Part shown: positions 33,028-43,884 of the stretch, piece after piece
Layout of the letters: every line of letters starts with the position of its first letter
Position numbering within the stretch: the stretch's first letter is position 1
NCBI GenBank assembly: GCA_943736015.1
Contig: OX031073.1
Location: 30,283,210 to 30,347,209 of the forward strand
Direction of reading: 5' to 3'
Length of the DNA stretch: 64,000 bases
DNA from: Tridacna crocea
Lineage: Eukaryota; Mollusca; Bivalvia; Cardiida; Cardiidae
Notes under the pieces: generated by a model
The model's database searches: none
The model's input: only the letters and a program-made list of their open reading frames with translations
Told to the model about the DNA's origin: nothing
Translations under genes and position numbers: made by a program

Positions 33028-33391
33028 CAATCTACAGAGAGAGGCCTTTTACAAACATTCTTGAAAAAGGAGAAAATGCTGGTTACCAGCATTTTCTCCT
33101 TTTCCCACTATGTGGGCTTTTAACCTTTTTTACCCCATGAGGCATTCCTAAGGTCTCTCAAATTGACCCTAAATAACAGCAAGGATGAAGCCGTTTCTTA
33201 TGTGTATAATATGACACCTTTTGATAGCATAGAAAACATTGTGACAAAAGGTGAAATTGCTCGTCACGAGCAATTTCACCTTTTGCCACAATGTTTTCAA
33301 AAGGCTCCTACAAGCAATGTGTAGAAATGAGTATCTATGGAGTAAAGGGTTAATTTGGACAAGCCTAAAAACTTTGTTATGTGGTAAAGAG
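33028..33391. mobile_element. older MITE interrupted by a type C MITE
   Basis: Remainder of the element begun at about 32771. Right TTAA 33392-33395. Split at an internal TTAA by 33124-33349. Confidence 0.75.
33124..33349. mobile_element. TTAA MITE, type C, 226 bp, nested
   Basis: TTAA 33120-33123 and 33350-33353. Core GCTCGTCACGAGC perfect. Confidence 0.9.
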
Positions 33392-33586
33392 TTAATTGGC
33401 TTGAAAGTTTTGTTTCCTCTATTTATATGGATAAGGATCAATACTGACAGAGTCTAAAAGTGTTATTCTTTGGTAAAGAGATTTGGGAAAGAGCAGGTAC
33501 AGTGACCCTTTTAGGTCCTATGCTAGCCCGGATTACAGCCTGATCATTTTGTCCTTTATATTCGTACAGAACCTTGTGAAGAATAA

Positions 33587-33805
33587 CCCATTACTACACA
33601 ATCCCTACTTTTGATGACCCTGAGAAAGAAGCCTTTAGGAAACATTGTGGGAAGAGGAGAAAATGCTGATGACCAGCATTTTCTCTTTTTCCCACAATGT
33701 TTTGCCCTTCACAAAATAAATTTCAAATTTTCAGTCACTTTTATTTTGTTGTCTGCAAAAGCTTTCAATTTGGACTAGTCTAAAATATTGTCGTTTGGTT
33801 GTGAG
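33587..33805. mobile_element. TTAA MITE, type B
   Basis: Left ATAA, right TTAA 33806-33809. It precedes the same ATTTTTGGTTACCAACATTG flank as in copy 1. Confidence 0.85.
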
Positions 33806-34039
33806 TTAATAGGATTTTTGGTTACCAACATTGTCTTCTTTTCATAAACCTTCTTCAGGGTTGATATATTTTTTAGATACAACAGTATAAAACAGTCATT
33901 AGTTAATTTTTCCTTGAGATTTTTTAGTTTACATAAGTGTCCTGAAAACAGACAGAAAGTGTAAATGTGTGCATGAGAATTTTTCATCTACAGTATACAT
34001 TATAGTTACTTCTATTTTACTTTGCAGGTGATTTAACTT

Positions 34040-35760
34040 ACATAAAGTTCTATGTATGTTGGAAAATGAACAAGCTTTACAAAGGGCTGATATTCACATA
34101 GATGTTGTACCCATAGATGATGTCACAGACGAGAGAGAGAGAGAGAGAGAGGATATGGGGGATGAGGACCGCAATGTTGCAGTAAACAACCTCCCAGGTT
34201 GACACTTGAAACAACCAGTCTCAGTGACAGTCATTCATGACATAGGGCACAATCTTATTGCTGATGGAAGTTATTCCTTCTGTGGTAAAGATGTTAAAGG
34301 TGGCCCTTCAGATATTGGGACAAAATTTTACAAAAAATACAAAAAAATCATCCTTGTACTCCCAAAGCCTTATCATTTTCATTCATTAAAACCCAGGAGT
34401 CGAAAACCATCCAACAGCTAGATAAATTAGAGATTTACTACAGCCCAGGTTGACACTGAAGGGAAATACAGTCTATTTTTACATGAGCAACTCGCTCATT
34501 TACATACCGGAAATATACAGACGAAGCTTCAAACATAGCATCCGAAATTCTAGACATTATGGAAAATAATTAAATGTTTGTTATGTTATGGAATTTAATT
34601 GTCATAAGTCACGTGCAAGTCACTTAACATTCCCACAATGCTTTTTTTAGATTTTGGCGGGAAATCTAAAAATAGCTTAGAGGCTACGTAGCCTTTTAAG
34701 GGAATACAACCAGAAATTTTTTTTTTTGTAATTTTATGATTCTTAATTACTGATGATTTGTATTGTTTTTTCATATAAATTTCAGTGACATATATATTTT
34801 TCAATTTGGTGTGATGTGAAAATTCTAAATACCCACCTTTAAAGAATATACCGGTAGTTACACTGTACTTCATGAAATATTGATCAATCAATATTTCATG
34901 AAGTACTGTGTAACTATATTCTTTAATACTAGTGTATAAGGAAGCAATATGATAAATATCTTTGACTATTTCAGGACAAAATACTTACACATCGGATCTA
35001 ACACAGACACATATGATGTTCCAGATGACATATCAATAGCTGGCCCATTTACAGTTAGAAAACTCCAGATGACATCTCTGAACTGGTTTTTTTTTTTATC
35101 AAGGTGTAATGAATATGATAGTGCAGAACAGCATATCTAAAGCTGGATCAAAGGGAAGACAAGAGTTTTCAATTACACCAGAAGAAATTGGGGTATTTAT
35201 TGCTGTATTGTTCATATCTGGTTACAGCCCAGTACATCAAGGAAGAATTTATGGGAGTTTGAGCTTGGATGTTGGAAATGAAAGCATTGCATCTGCAGTG
35301 ACAAGAGATAGATTTGATGGAATTATGTGATACTTGCATGTTGCAACAACAACCTGCTTGATCAAGAGGATAAGTTCAGTGAAGTAATGATGATTGAAAG
35401 GCAATGATGATTGAAAGTTTCCTTCTTTACTTTGAAAAAGAAAAGAACTTGTCTATAGATGAAAGTATGATACCCTACCATAGCAGGCATGGCACAAATC
35501 AGTTTATACATGGAAAACCTATGACATTTGGTCACATAATGTTGGCGCTTACCATCCCATTAGGGCATCTGCTGCGATTTGAACTCTTCCAAGGAACACA
35601 TGAACGACAAGATGCAGACAACCATCAACTTGGCAGGAATGGTACCATAGGAATGGATTTATTAGCTGAGCTGCACAAAGACAACGCCTTCTACATTACA
35701 TTTGATAACCTTTTTAGTTCATTGGGCCTTGTGGACAAACTCGGCACAATGACCCTGCTG
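34040..35760 (+). pseudogene. piggyBac transposase pseudogene, copy 2
   Basis: An acidic N-terminal part (LENEQALQRADIHIDVVPID, with an expanded GAGAGA run at 34133-34151) ends in a stop near 34202. After an insertion the frame resumes at about 34960 (FDYFRTKYL), then EEIGVFIAVLFISG, the first catalytic Asp (IDESMI, near 35458), YITFDNLFSS (second Asp, near 35704), then loss of homology. The third Asp and the Cys-rich domain are missing. Stops and frameshifts near 35135, 35330 and 35390 make it non-functional. Confidence 0.87.
34206..34945. mobile_element. insertion in piggyBac relic, repeat family shared with 47815-48380
   Basis: 34285-34850 aligns with 47822-48380 (AGGTGGCCCTTCAGAT, ACGTAGCCTT, GGTGTGATGTGAAAA). 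It has no coding capacity and its class is unknown. 34850-34926 is a separate hairpin (AGTTACACTGTACTTCATGA with complement). Confidence 0.6.
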
Positions 35761-35986
35761 CAATTTGTTATGGAATTATCTCCCCTTGAACTTTTTCTAA
35801 CTCGACTTTTGTACTAAACCATTCTGCATTCTGTGACAAAGACCTGTTTTATTGACAAGGAACTGGTGGGGGGTATAATCATGTTTAGTGATAGCTCTAG
35901 TTGTTGTTACTCAAACTATTCTGTGCAGGAAAATTTAAGGTTTCACTATAAAATTGGAAGTTAAAGGAACCTTTATGATCAGTTCT

Positions 35987-36600
35987 CTTTTTTTTTTGCT
36001 CACCTGAGCTCAAAAAGCTCTATTGTGATCACTCACCGTCTGTCATCTGTCCATTCACATTTCCTTGTTTACACTCTATTATCTACAAATATCAACGAGT
36101 CACCACCAAACTTAGTCAAAGTATGTATGACCATAAGATCTTGGACGCGTTAGATTTTGGGTCTAATCGGACCAGAACATCTGGAGTTATTTGCCCTTGA
36201 ATTAGAAAAATTGTGATATTTCACCTCGTTTACACTAGCATCTACAAATATTAACCAATCCGCACCAAACTTGGTCAAAATATATATGACCCTAAAAATT
36301 TTAGATGAGTTTGATTATTGGTCTAATCTGCTCAGAACAACTGGAGTTATTTGCCCTTGAATTAGAAAAATTGCTATATTTGACTTCGTTTAATTTCTAC
36401 CATCTATAAGATTTAACCAATAAACTTGGCCAAAATATATATGGCTCTAAGATCGCGGATTAGTTCAATTATGGGTGTAATCAGACCAGAACAACATGTA
36501 TTGGAGTTATTTGCCCTTGAAATAGAAAGTTCTTTAGAATAGTTCTTAGCCCGGGGCATAACTTTGTCATCTCCAGTCCGATTGACTTGAAACTTGGCAT
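35987..36600. repeat. tandem repeat, about 160 bp period (left part of a bivalve-type repeat element)
   Basis: After TTTTTTTTGCTCACCTGAGC come three units. GGAGTTATTTGCCCTTGAA recurs at 36183, 36343 and 36503, i.e. at exactly 160 bp. Related to the block at 38690-39402, which may be its other end. Confidence 0.75.
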
Positions 36601-36629
36601 TTGTGTTTGTTGCAATAATACAGAGTGCA

Positions 36630-36749
36630 ATGTGAAAGAACACTGGTAAAAGAGAAATGCTTGTTACCAGCATGTTCTCCTTTTCCCACAATGTTTTCAA
36701 AAGGCTTCTTTCTAAGGGTCAATATAAGTAGGGATTGTGTGGTAATGGG
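36630..36749. mobile_element. right half of a MITE
   Basis: Truncated on the left; TTAA 36750-36753 shared with the next element. Confidence 0.75.
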
Positions 36750-36753
36750 TTAA

Positions 36754-36974
36754 CTCTTTACCACACAATCCCGACTTTAGACGACCCTGAGATGGAAGCC
36801 TTTTGAAAACATTGTGGGAAAAGAAGAAAATGCTGGTAACCAGCATTTTCTCCTTTTCCCACAATGTTTTCTATACTCCCAAAATCAAAAATCAGTTTTT
36901 GATTCACATTTATTTTGTCATCTGCAAATGGTTTCAATTTGGAGTAGTCCAAAATTTTGTCGTTTGGTAAAGAG
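36754..36974. mobile_element. TTAA MITE, type B, 221 bp
   Basis: TTAA 36750-36753 and 36975-36978. Confidence 0.9.
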
Positions 36975-37305
36975 TTAACTGTTGATTTCTGTCTTTGATG
37001 ACGAAACATTATGGGAAAATGAGCAGTCTTCTCCAGGATTTAAAAAAATCTGGATTGTATTGTAATGAGTATAGCTGTTTTTATCACAACAGACTGTCTG
37101 AGTTAATCTTTTTTTTTTTCTTCAAGTCTAACTTCTGGTGCTCTCTTTTCTACTGGTATTAAAATTTACAGCAAATCTTCTGTCACTGTGTGTAAAATTG
37201 AATCCCTGTATTTTTTCAGATCAGATCTTTTGTATTTTTTCATTTGTAAATAGCATTATTTTTGTATTGGCAAATATGGCTTGGTGATGATAAGCAGTCC
37301 ATTAA

Positions 37306-37440
37306 CCCATTACCACACAATCCCTACTCTTGATGACCCTAACAAAAAAGCCTTTAGAAAACATTGCTTAAAAAGGAGAAAATGCTGGTAATCAATTTCT
37401 CCTCTTCCTTCCTTTTCCCATTCAGTCTCATAAAGATAAA
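37306..37440. mobile_element. broken type B MITE
   Basis: Left TTAA 37302-37305; the core is rearranged and the right side replaced by unrelated sequence. Confidence 0.65.
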
Positions 37441-37453
37441 AAAAAATGTTTAA

Positions 37454-37673
37454 CCCATTACCACACAATCCCTACTTTTGATGACTCTGGGAAAGAAGCC
37501 TTTAGAAAACAATGTGGGAAAAGGAGAAAATGCTGGTAACCAGCATTTTCTCCTTTTCCCACAATGTTTTCTACCTTTCACAAAACAAATTCAAATTTTT
37601 AGTCACTTTGATTTTGTCGTCTGCAAGTGCTTTCGATTTGGACAAACCGAAAATTTTGTCGTTTGGTAATGAG
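37454..37673. mobile_element. TTAA MITE, type B, 220 bp
   Basis: TTAA 37450-37453 and 37674-37677. It forms an inverted pair with the next element. Confidence 0.9.
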
Positions 37674-37714
37674 TTAATGTATGTAAGCCAAACTCTGGTA
37701 AGAGGGGAGCTTAA

Positions 37715-37934
37715 CTCATTACCAAACGACAAAATTTTAGGTTTGCCCAAATCGAAAGCATTTGCAGACGACAAAATAAAAGTGACTGAAAATTTGAAAT
37801 TTGATTCGTGAAGGGTAGAAAACATTGTGGGAAAAGGAGAAAATGCTGGTTACCAGCATTTTCTCCTTTTTCCACAATGTTTTCTGAAGGCGTCTTTCTC
37901 AAGGGTGTCAAAAGTAGGGATTGTGTGGTAATGG
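37715..37934. mobile_element. TTAA MITE, type B reversed, 220 bp
   Basis: TTAA 37711-37714; right side mutated to TTCA. Confidence 0.88.
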
Positions 37935-37939
37935 GTTCA

Positions 37940-38390
37940 TGCATCTTTGTAAAGTATGATATCAAGCAAGTCAAGCCATAAAAATGGATTTTCTTTCACA
38001 AGCAACTGAATGAGGCAGTAGAATGGTCCTTTAACATGCAGAAAATTTGAACATACCATAACGATAAGGTAGATACTATTTGCAGATGCATTAAGCTGCC
38101 TTTGTCAAACGGCATGGCTTATATTCATGGTTCATATTCATGGTGAAAGATTATAATCACATGTGCTCTACTGCTTGTCAGTTGCTTGGTTATGCATATA
38201 ACTCAACCTGAAATCATGGTTGAATCGTGTGAAAGTTTTTGTATGAATTTTATAACTCGACAAAAATAGACATGAAGGTGGGTAATACATGCATGTATTT
38301 ATGAGATAAAAGCCTAATTTTATATGAGAAGTTAAATAAAAATGTTATGGAGATAACTATGGATTTTTGTTTTTCTCTAGAAAGTCAACA
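37940..38390. other. unassigned stretch
   Basis: AT-rich, with no recognisable frame or repeat apart from short GGTTCATATTCAT duplications near 38130. Confidence 0.4.
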
Positions 38391-38395
38391 TTTGT

Positions 38396-38578
38396 CCTTT
38401 ACCAAATAACTGAGATATTCTATTATCAAACAGTTCCAAGGTTCAGTGACCCTGAGAAGACTTTTGAAAAGCATTATCGGAAGAGGATAAAATGCTGGCT
38501 AGTAGAGTTTTCTTCTTGTTGCACAATATTTTCAATAGCCCTCTTCAGGGTCATTAAAACTTGATGTGCGGTAAAGGG
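38396..38578. mobile_element. decayed TTAA MITE
   Basis: CCTTTACCAAATAAC start, GGTAAAGGGTTA end, diverged core. Confidence 0.7.
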
Positions 38579-38689
38579 TTAGCATGTTACTGCTCATTCT
38601 GCTCCAGTGCTTTAATAATTTGTCAATCATATGAGCTTTAAATGAACTGACCCTGTTGGATTAAAGGTTTGACCTCCACACAAAAGTTG

Positions 38690-39402
38690 AAATCAGAGGC
38701 CAATTTTGCTATTGTTTCCTGCATCAGGGATGTTCCTTGGGTGAAGCTCTACCAAATTTGTTCAAAGAATTGAACTCCACCCATAACTTTGGTTGCCATG
38801 GCAACAAAAAGGAAAAAAATCAAAATCTTTGAAAATCTTCTTCTCTGAAACTAGAAGGCGTAGAGATTTGATATGTGGCCTCTCCAAGTGGACCTCTACC
38901 AAGTTTGTTCAAATGATGTCCCTTGGGTCAAAACTGGCCCCAATCCCGGGGGACACAAGTTTGAGCATAGGTACAAAGAAGGAAAACTTTAAAAATCTTC
39001 TCCGACGAAACTTGAAGGCGTATAGCTTTGATATTTGGTATGTAGCTTTTCCTTGTGGATCTTCCAAGTTTTTTACATGATAACCCTGAGGTCAAAACTG
39101 GCCCGCCCCGGGGGTTACAAGTTCAAACATAGGAACAAAGAAAAAAAACTTTAATATTCTTCTTCTTAAAAACTAAAAGGCATAGAGCTTTGATATTTGG
39201 TATGTAGCATCTCCTAGTGTACCTCTACCAAGTTCGCTCGTATGATGCCGTTGGGGTCAAAACTGGCCCAGCCCCGGGGGTCAAAAGTTCGAACACAGGA
39301 ACAAAGGAGGAAATTTTCTTCTCTGAAACTTGTTGGCGCAGAGGTTTGATATAAAGCTATGGTCTAAGGTGAGTGCTCCAGGACCAATGGCCCTCTTGTT
39401 TG
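38690..39402. repeat. tandem repeat, 164-165 bp period (right part of a bivalve-type repeat element)
   Basis: TCAAAACTGGCCC recurs at 38928, 39092 and 39257, each with CCCGGGGG nearby. The block ends GGTGAGTGCTCCAGGACCAA and GGCCCTCTTGTTT, a terminus I recognise as widespread in bivalve genomes. Confidence 0.75.
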
Positions 39403-39682
39403 GATATGTAGCCAGTTAGCTTCTGATTGGAAGAGTCGACACTTTTCGTAGATCCCGGATGGTTCCTTTTGGCGAGACGGGCCACATATATTCAATTTAT
39501 AACTTTAAAAGGGCAACATATCACTTTGGGACAGGGAAAGGAGCAAGTAGAGTTAGATAATCGCAAGCCAGATTGTTGTTAAAATACTCTTTATTTCCCT
39601 TAGAGACAGACTATTTCACGTGATAACTATTTGCATCTGAGATAAATTTGAAAAAAAATATTTTAGTATTTGAGCCTCGGAC

Positions 39683-39869
39683 CGTATTCACCAACCATTC
39701 TTAAGAACCTTCATAGTCTTATTCTTCAGAATTTTGTCAGTGTGAAAGTAACAGAACTTCTGATTGGCTAAACCATTTGGTTTAGCCAATCAGAAGTTCT
39801 GTTACTTTCACAGTCAGAAAATCTTGAAGACAAAGACAAAGAACGTTCTTGAGAATGGTGGTGAATACG
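39683..39869. mobile_element. 187 bp palindromic MITE
   Basis: Ends CGTATTCACCAACCATTCTT and AGAATGGTGGTGAATACG. The centre is a perfect palindrome (AGAACTTCTGATTGGCTAAA and complement, 39750-39814). It lies just downstream of the C1q gene. Confidence 0.85.
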
Positions 39870-39884
39870 TAATTACAGGGTATT

Positions 39885-40180
39885 TTATCCAACAGCCGAA
39901 CTTGAATCCATGTACACTTGGCTCATTTCCTGTATCAGGTACCCGGAGAAGGTCGAGTAAATTTGATCCGGAAGTCCAAATAAGGAGAACGATTGTTGCT
40001 CGTGGGACTTGATGTACACGCGGTCGCTCTTCCGGAGTTTGAGCATGACCGTGTTGCTGCCGACAGTGTGGGAATTGTAACCGCTCAAGCTGACGATTGT
40101 CTGGTCATTGTGATGAAGTTCAAGCCACATGATGGAATCTTTGTTCGTGTTGTAGGCGTGGAAGTGGAATATATAAATAC
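39885..40180 (-). CDS. C1q gene, last exon
   Basis: Acceptor TTGCTAATTACAG before 40180. Encodes YIFHFHAYNTNKDS to the stop at 39887-39885; about 17 residues follow the last conserved C1q strand. Confidence 0.88.
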
Positions 40181-42573
40181 CTGTAATTAGCAAATAAGTC
40201 AAAGATTTTATAAACCAAGCGTTTTGTACTCATCAGTACTGGAAGCATCTTCAGACGGCTGATGAAATCTGCATTCATACGGAAGACGCCATTTTTATCT
40301 CTAAGAGCGTTAGTAAAATCAAAGTAGACTCAATATTGAAAGCATCTGCAGACGACCAATTAAATGTTGGTTTAAACACGGGGCTTTGAAGCTCTATTGG
40401 TCTATCCTGAACACTAAAATTATCTTCGGTTTTTTATCGAACACATATAAAACATTGGTGCATCGCCTTTATATCACAATATATCGTCGGTTTACTTCTA
40501 AAACCTCGAAACTACAGCTTGATACAAGCTGTAGTTACGAGGCTTTTGATGTAAACCGACGATATATTCATAGACATCATTTCCATAAAAAGCACATTGG
40601 CGACTTACACTTTATCGCATATAGAGTAGTAAGACACTTGCTTACTATACACTATACAGAGGGAATCCCCAATGTGCTATTTATAGTAACAGTGTCCGAT
40701 AGTGAAAATTTTATCCCTTGATAGACCAATGGAGACCTATAGTTCAAATGATAAGAGTTTATCTCCTACCCTCAAAGCGCTTACAAATAGCAAAAAGACT
40801 TTAAATAACCTATTCGAGAAGAAGCTTAGAAGAGTAATGTAAAGCTATTATGTCAGAATATTCCACTAAACAGCGAATGAAGTATATCTAGGATCAGACA
40901 TCTAAGTTCGTTTGAAGTCATGTATTAGTCTATACTGCCGTCAAAGGGCAGTTTTATTTCATATTGCATTGATGTCGAAATAACTAAATTCGTGCTTAGC
41001 GCATTTAGCATAGAAGTCATACGAGTACTAAAGTGTTGTTGGAGAAAGAGATAGGTCCTATTCATGAGCCTTGGTGAGCGTTAACCAGTCCGTCATTTTG
41101 ACATTCATTGTGTTCGTCGGATTTTATCGGTTCTTAATTTCCTTTATACGATTCTGACAATGTAACTTATGGGAGCATATTATCTCTTTAAAGAAAACAA
41201 AAACGAAATTATGTTCGACAGAGTGTTGTTTGACTACAGGAATTTATTTCGTTAAAATTTATAGCTGATTCAGGTTTATTATGCAACCGTCTCCATTTAT
41301 GAAAAATATGACTGTAGTGTTTTGATAGAGTTCTGAATGAATCTGGCCATTATAAGGCGGCTGGATATTTTTAATTAAAATGAGTCTAAAGCTACTTGTA
41401 TTGTTATAGGTAATTGTGTAACTGTGTGGGAAACCGGATTTAGAACAAAATTTTAACTAAATGGTACCTGTTCAGACGATCGTCCTATGTGGAACAAAAG
41501 ATTACTTGTAGCCCGTGAAATGTCCGATAGATAAATGATGAAAGGTAAACTTGGCATGTTTACGTCTAAATAGTTTTTAGACTAATTTTTCTTCTTATCT
41601 CTCTTCCCCGAGATTTTCAAAAGCTGTTTCCACAGGAATGTAAAAGCCTTTGTAAACAATAAGGTTTTAAAGTCGTTTCCCCAAAGAGTAAAACACAGAT
41701 TTGTGGGGTAAAGTCGACTTTGCCTCCATGAGCGGTTCAGTTTAGGTAGTTTACCTGACACTGGTGCAGTAAATGTTCCAGTATTCGTATCGTAGCCATC
41801 CTGTTCGTTGACAAACACTTTGTCAAAGAGTACTATATCTTTATTGTTGATGCGCTGTGTGTTCGTCAAACCGGCAGAAAATGCTACAGTCTTGTCCAAG
41901 ATAGGTGCTCCGAGAACTAGTGAAAGAAACAAAATGTAGAAAATAAATTTTGTTACTCATTTCTTTCTTTCTTTTTTCTCTGTTGAAAATTTGAAACTGC
42001 TAAAACTGTCTTTCATAACCGTTCTGACCTTGACAGTGATATTCACAAAAAGGTATTATTTCGTGTTTAATTAATGGATGGTTATTTCAGCATAAAGTCA
42101 GAAACCCCGTCTGTTTCTATGCGACCAGATGCGATGTCAATGTACCACTGGAAAACAATTTTTACGCATTAGACGAGTGTTATTCATCACGTGACTTTAC
42201 TACGGTCCTCCACGAACATGACTTTTGGGCGAAGTCTAATAATACTTTAAAATGATACATTTCAGGAAATAGTACAGCGATCTCACTCATGAAAGGGGGC
42301 TTGATGCAACCGCAGTCTACGCAGGCTGACCTGGGTTGAAGGGTTTTATTTTTTGTCTATTTCCTGTATGTCCAAGTATACCATGTGGTAAAACATCCGT
42401 TTGAAAATTGGTGTGATCATAAATATCTGAATTTTGAATCGTTATTCTATATATTAATCTCAAAAATAAAGAAATTATTCAAATAAAAGAAATCATCGTC
42501 ATCATCATTATCATTATTTACCTGAAGTTGCGACCAGTACTGCTAAACAGTAGTGAAGCAAAGCACAGACCAT
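39885..42573 (-). CDS. secreted single-domain C1q protein, three coding exons (spliced model)
   Basis: Joining 42573-42522, 41916-41755 and 40180-39885 gives 510 nt, 169 residues plus stop. Residues 1-17 (MVCALLHYCLAVLVATS) are a hydrophobic signal peptide. A C1q domain starts around residue 27 with VAFSAGLTNTQ and continues VLFDKVFVNEQDGYD, GTFTAPVSGIYIFHFHAYN, MWLELHHND and FSGYLI near the C terminus. There is no collagen region, so it is of the short sgC1q kind, secreted and in molluscs generally viewed as a lectin-like recognition protein; ligand unknown. Both splice joints fall in phase 1 and restore conserved C1q residues. Introns contain a GC-core hairpin, the 40388-40733 palindrome and other repeats. 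Confidence 0.88.
40388..40733. mobile_element. 346 bp palindromic element in the C1q intron
   Basis: The two halves are inverted: TATTGGTCTATC...TCACTAAAATT-type ends, and a perfect inner hairpin 40482-40566 (TATATCGTCGGTTTAC and complement around CAGCTTGATACAAGCTG). The same inner hairpin occurs at 53115-53242. Confidence 0.75.
40740..41570. other. C1q intron sequence without recognised features
   Basis: No open frame of note and no clear repeat seen. Confidence 0.4.
41755..41916 (-). CDS. C1q gene, middle exon
   Basis: Acceptor TTTCTTTCACTAG before 41916; donor GTCAG|GTAAACTACC at 41755/41754. Encodes the first half of the C1q domain. Confidence 0.88.
42283..42350. repeat. GC-core hairpin fragment
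   Basis: GAAAGGGGGCTTGATGCAAC followed by GCAGTCTACGCAGGCTGACC. Confidence 0.6.
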
Positions 42574-42578
42574 CTTGA
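42522..42578 (-). CDS. C1q gene, signal-peptide exon
   Basis: ATG at 42573-42571; donor TCAG|GTAAATAATG at 42522/42521. An acceptor (TTTATTTTGTAG) lies five or so bases before the ATG, so the leader is spliced from an upstream exon. Confidence 0.82.
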
Positions 42579-42607
42579 CCTACAAAATAAAAAGAATAAT
42601 GGTTTAA

Positions 42608-42806
42608 CTCTTTAGCAGGTGATACAATTTTGGCAGTGAGGAAACTGAAAGTATTTGCAGACGACAAAAATAAATGTGCCTCGAATGATAAGATAAGTCA
42701 CTGATATGGGAAAAAATATTGTGGGAAAATGCTTGTAAGCAGCATTTCTCCTTTTCCCACCATGTCTTCAAAAGGCTTCTTTCCTAGAGTCGTTTCAACT
42801 CGGGGT
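42608..42806. mobile_element. decayed TTAA MITE in 5' intron of the C1q gene
   Basis: TTAA 42604-42607; shortened core (GTGGGAAAATGCTTG). Confidence 0.75.
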
Positions 42807-42823
42807 AACCTTTCAGCGCCGTG

Positions 42824-43089
42824 GCCCGCCCGGGTGGCTCAGTGGTGAGCGTGTTGGACTCATGACCTGGTGGTTGTGAGTTCGATACCCGGTTGAGGCA
42901 AACTTTCTTTTCGGCGTATTTTCGCCTCTGACCTCTGCTGAAGCATGTGAGAAAAGTAGTCGGTGGTTTTGGAAAGAAAGTAGTGTAAGTGCCGGTGTGG
43001 AAAAGCCAGGAAACACATGAGCGTCACCGACCGCCATGATATGACCTTAGCTGTTAAAGTGGCGTTAAACCCCAATACAACAACAACAA
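42824..43089 (+). mobile_element. tRNA-derived SINE, family II, 266 bp
   Basis: Same family as 17130-17396 (GTGGCTCAGTGGTGAGCG, GTTCGATACCC, tail GTTAAACCCCAATACAAC). Flanked by the slightly diverged duplication TTCAG.GCC.TG at 42812-42823 and 43090-43101. Confidence 0.9.
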
Positions 43090-43149
43090 TTCAGTGCCAT
43101 GGGTGAAAACACGGGCAGAGGGCACCGATCAAGATCAGTCCTTTTCTCG

Positions 43150-43268
43150 AGATGTTCTTTTTTTTTAATTTGAAAGCAATACAACTTCTGATTGACTAAA
43201 CCAAATGGTTTAGCCAGTCAGAAGTCGTGTTACTTTCTTCAAATCGAGAACATTTCTGAGAATGAATC
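43150..43268. repeat. palindromic repeat related to 39683-39869
   Basis: AACTTCTGATTGACTAAACC pairs with GGTTTAGCCAGTCAGAAGTC. Confidence 0.7.
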
Positions 43269-43308
43269 TTAATGTACCGTGTCCAGAAATACTTGAAGTG
43301 GCAATTAA

Positions 43309-43491
43309 AACCCTTTCTTAAACAATCCCTGGTTTTTACGACCCTGAGATAGAAGCCTTTTGAAAACATTGTTTTTCCTTTTTCCCACAATGTTTTCTAC
43401 CCTGCTGGAAACAAATTTCAATTTTTGAGCTATGTCGTCTGCAAGTGCTTTCAATTTGGACCAGTCTAAAATTTTGTCGTTCGGTTAAGAG
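43309..43491. mobile_element. TTAA MITE, type A/D, core half deleted
   Basis: TTAA 43305-43308 and 43492-43495. It lies just inside the intron beyond the C1q 5' exon donor. Confidence 0.8.
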
Positions 43492-43511
43492 TTAAATGAT
43501 ATATACTCACC

Positions 43512-43640
43512 TTGACTCAAATTTATCTATCCGAAAAACAGTTAAATTCAAGAACACGGACAGTGTCTGCTTATAAGTCCGACTTTGAAAATCGTGTGCC
43601 GAATGTTTGGGCTCAAGCCTCCCTTTAAATATTCCATACA
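43512..43640 (-). promoter_or_regulatory. probable 5' non-coding exon and core promoter of the C1q gene
   Basis: A perfect donor, AAG|GTGAGTATAT, is at 43512/43511. About 115 bp upstream lies a TATA-like ATATTTAAAGGG (about 43622-43633), with another, TTATAAG, near 43578. Start site not determinable by eye. Confidence 0.45.
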
Positions 43641-43884
43641 ACCATTGATAGGTTAATTCTGAGTGGCTGAATAGTGAATAACTGTACAAAAGAGGATCTA
43701 AATAGGTTAGCGTTAAGATTAGGTTCAAATTTGGGTATCCATTTATCAAAAAAAAAACACATACTTGGTTTCTTTTGAGGCCCGTCAACAGTACATGTAT
43801 TTAAATCTGATTAACTCTTTTTACCATACGTTAAAAGTACCACTTGTTGCTACTTTATAGCGCGTATTACTACAATTTCCCCAA

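Larger units (their letters stand above)
25970..35760. repeat. segmental duplication, copy 2
   Basis: Colinear partner of 12955-20754. It is longer because of copy-specific insertions at 26644-26866, 26947-27208, about 30129-30715, 31205-31425, 31662-32058, 32803-33023, 33124-33349 and a large insertion inside the piggyBac relic. Confidence 0.85.

Noticed and set aside
34206..34421. 71-residue frame as a gene
   Set aside because: It lies in a dispersed repeat whose other copy (47815-48380) does not keep the frame.
36183..36540. Regularly spaced repeats suggesting a CRISPR-like array
   Set aside because: The period is 160 bp with homologous, not unique, spacers, in a eukaryotic context; it is an ordinary tandem repeat.
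40386..40721. 111-residue frame
   Set aside because: It runs through a palindromic repeat element; the two halves are inverted copies.
42824..42900. Possible tRNA gene
   Set aside because: Same reason: SINE family II head with target duplication.
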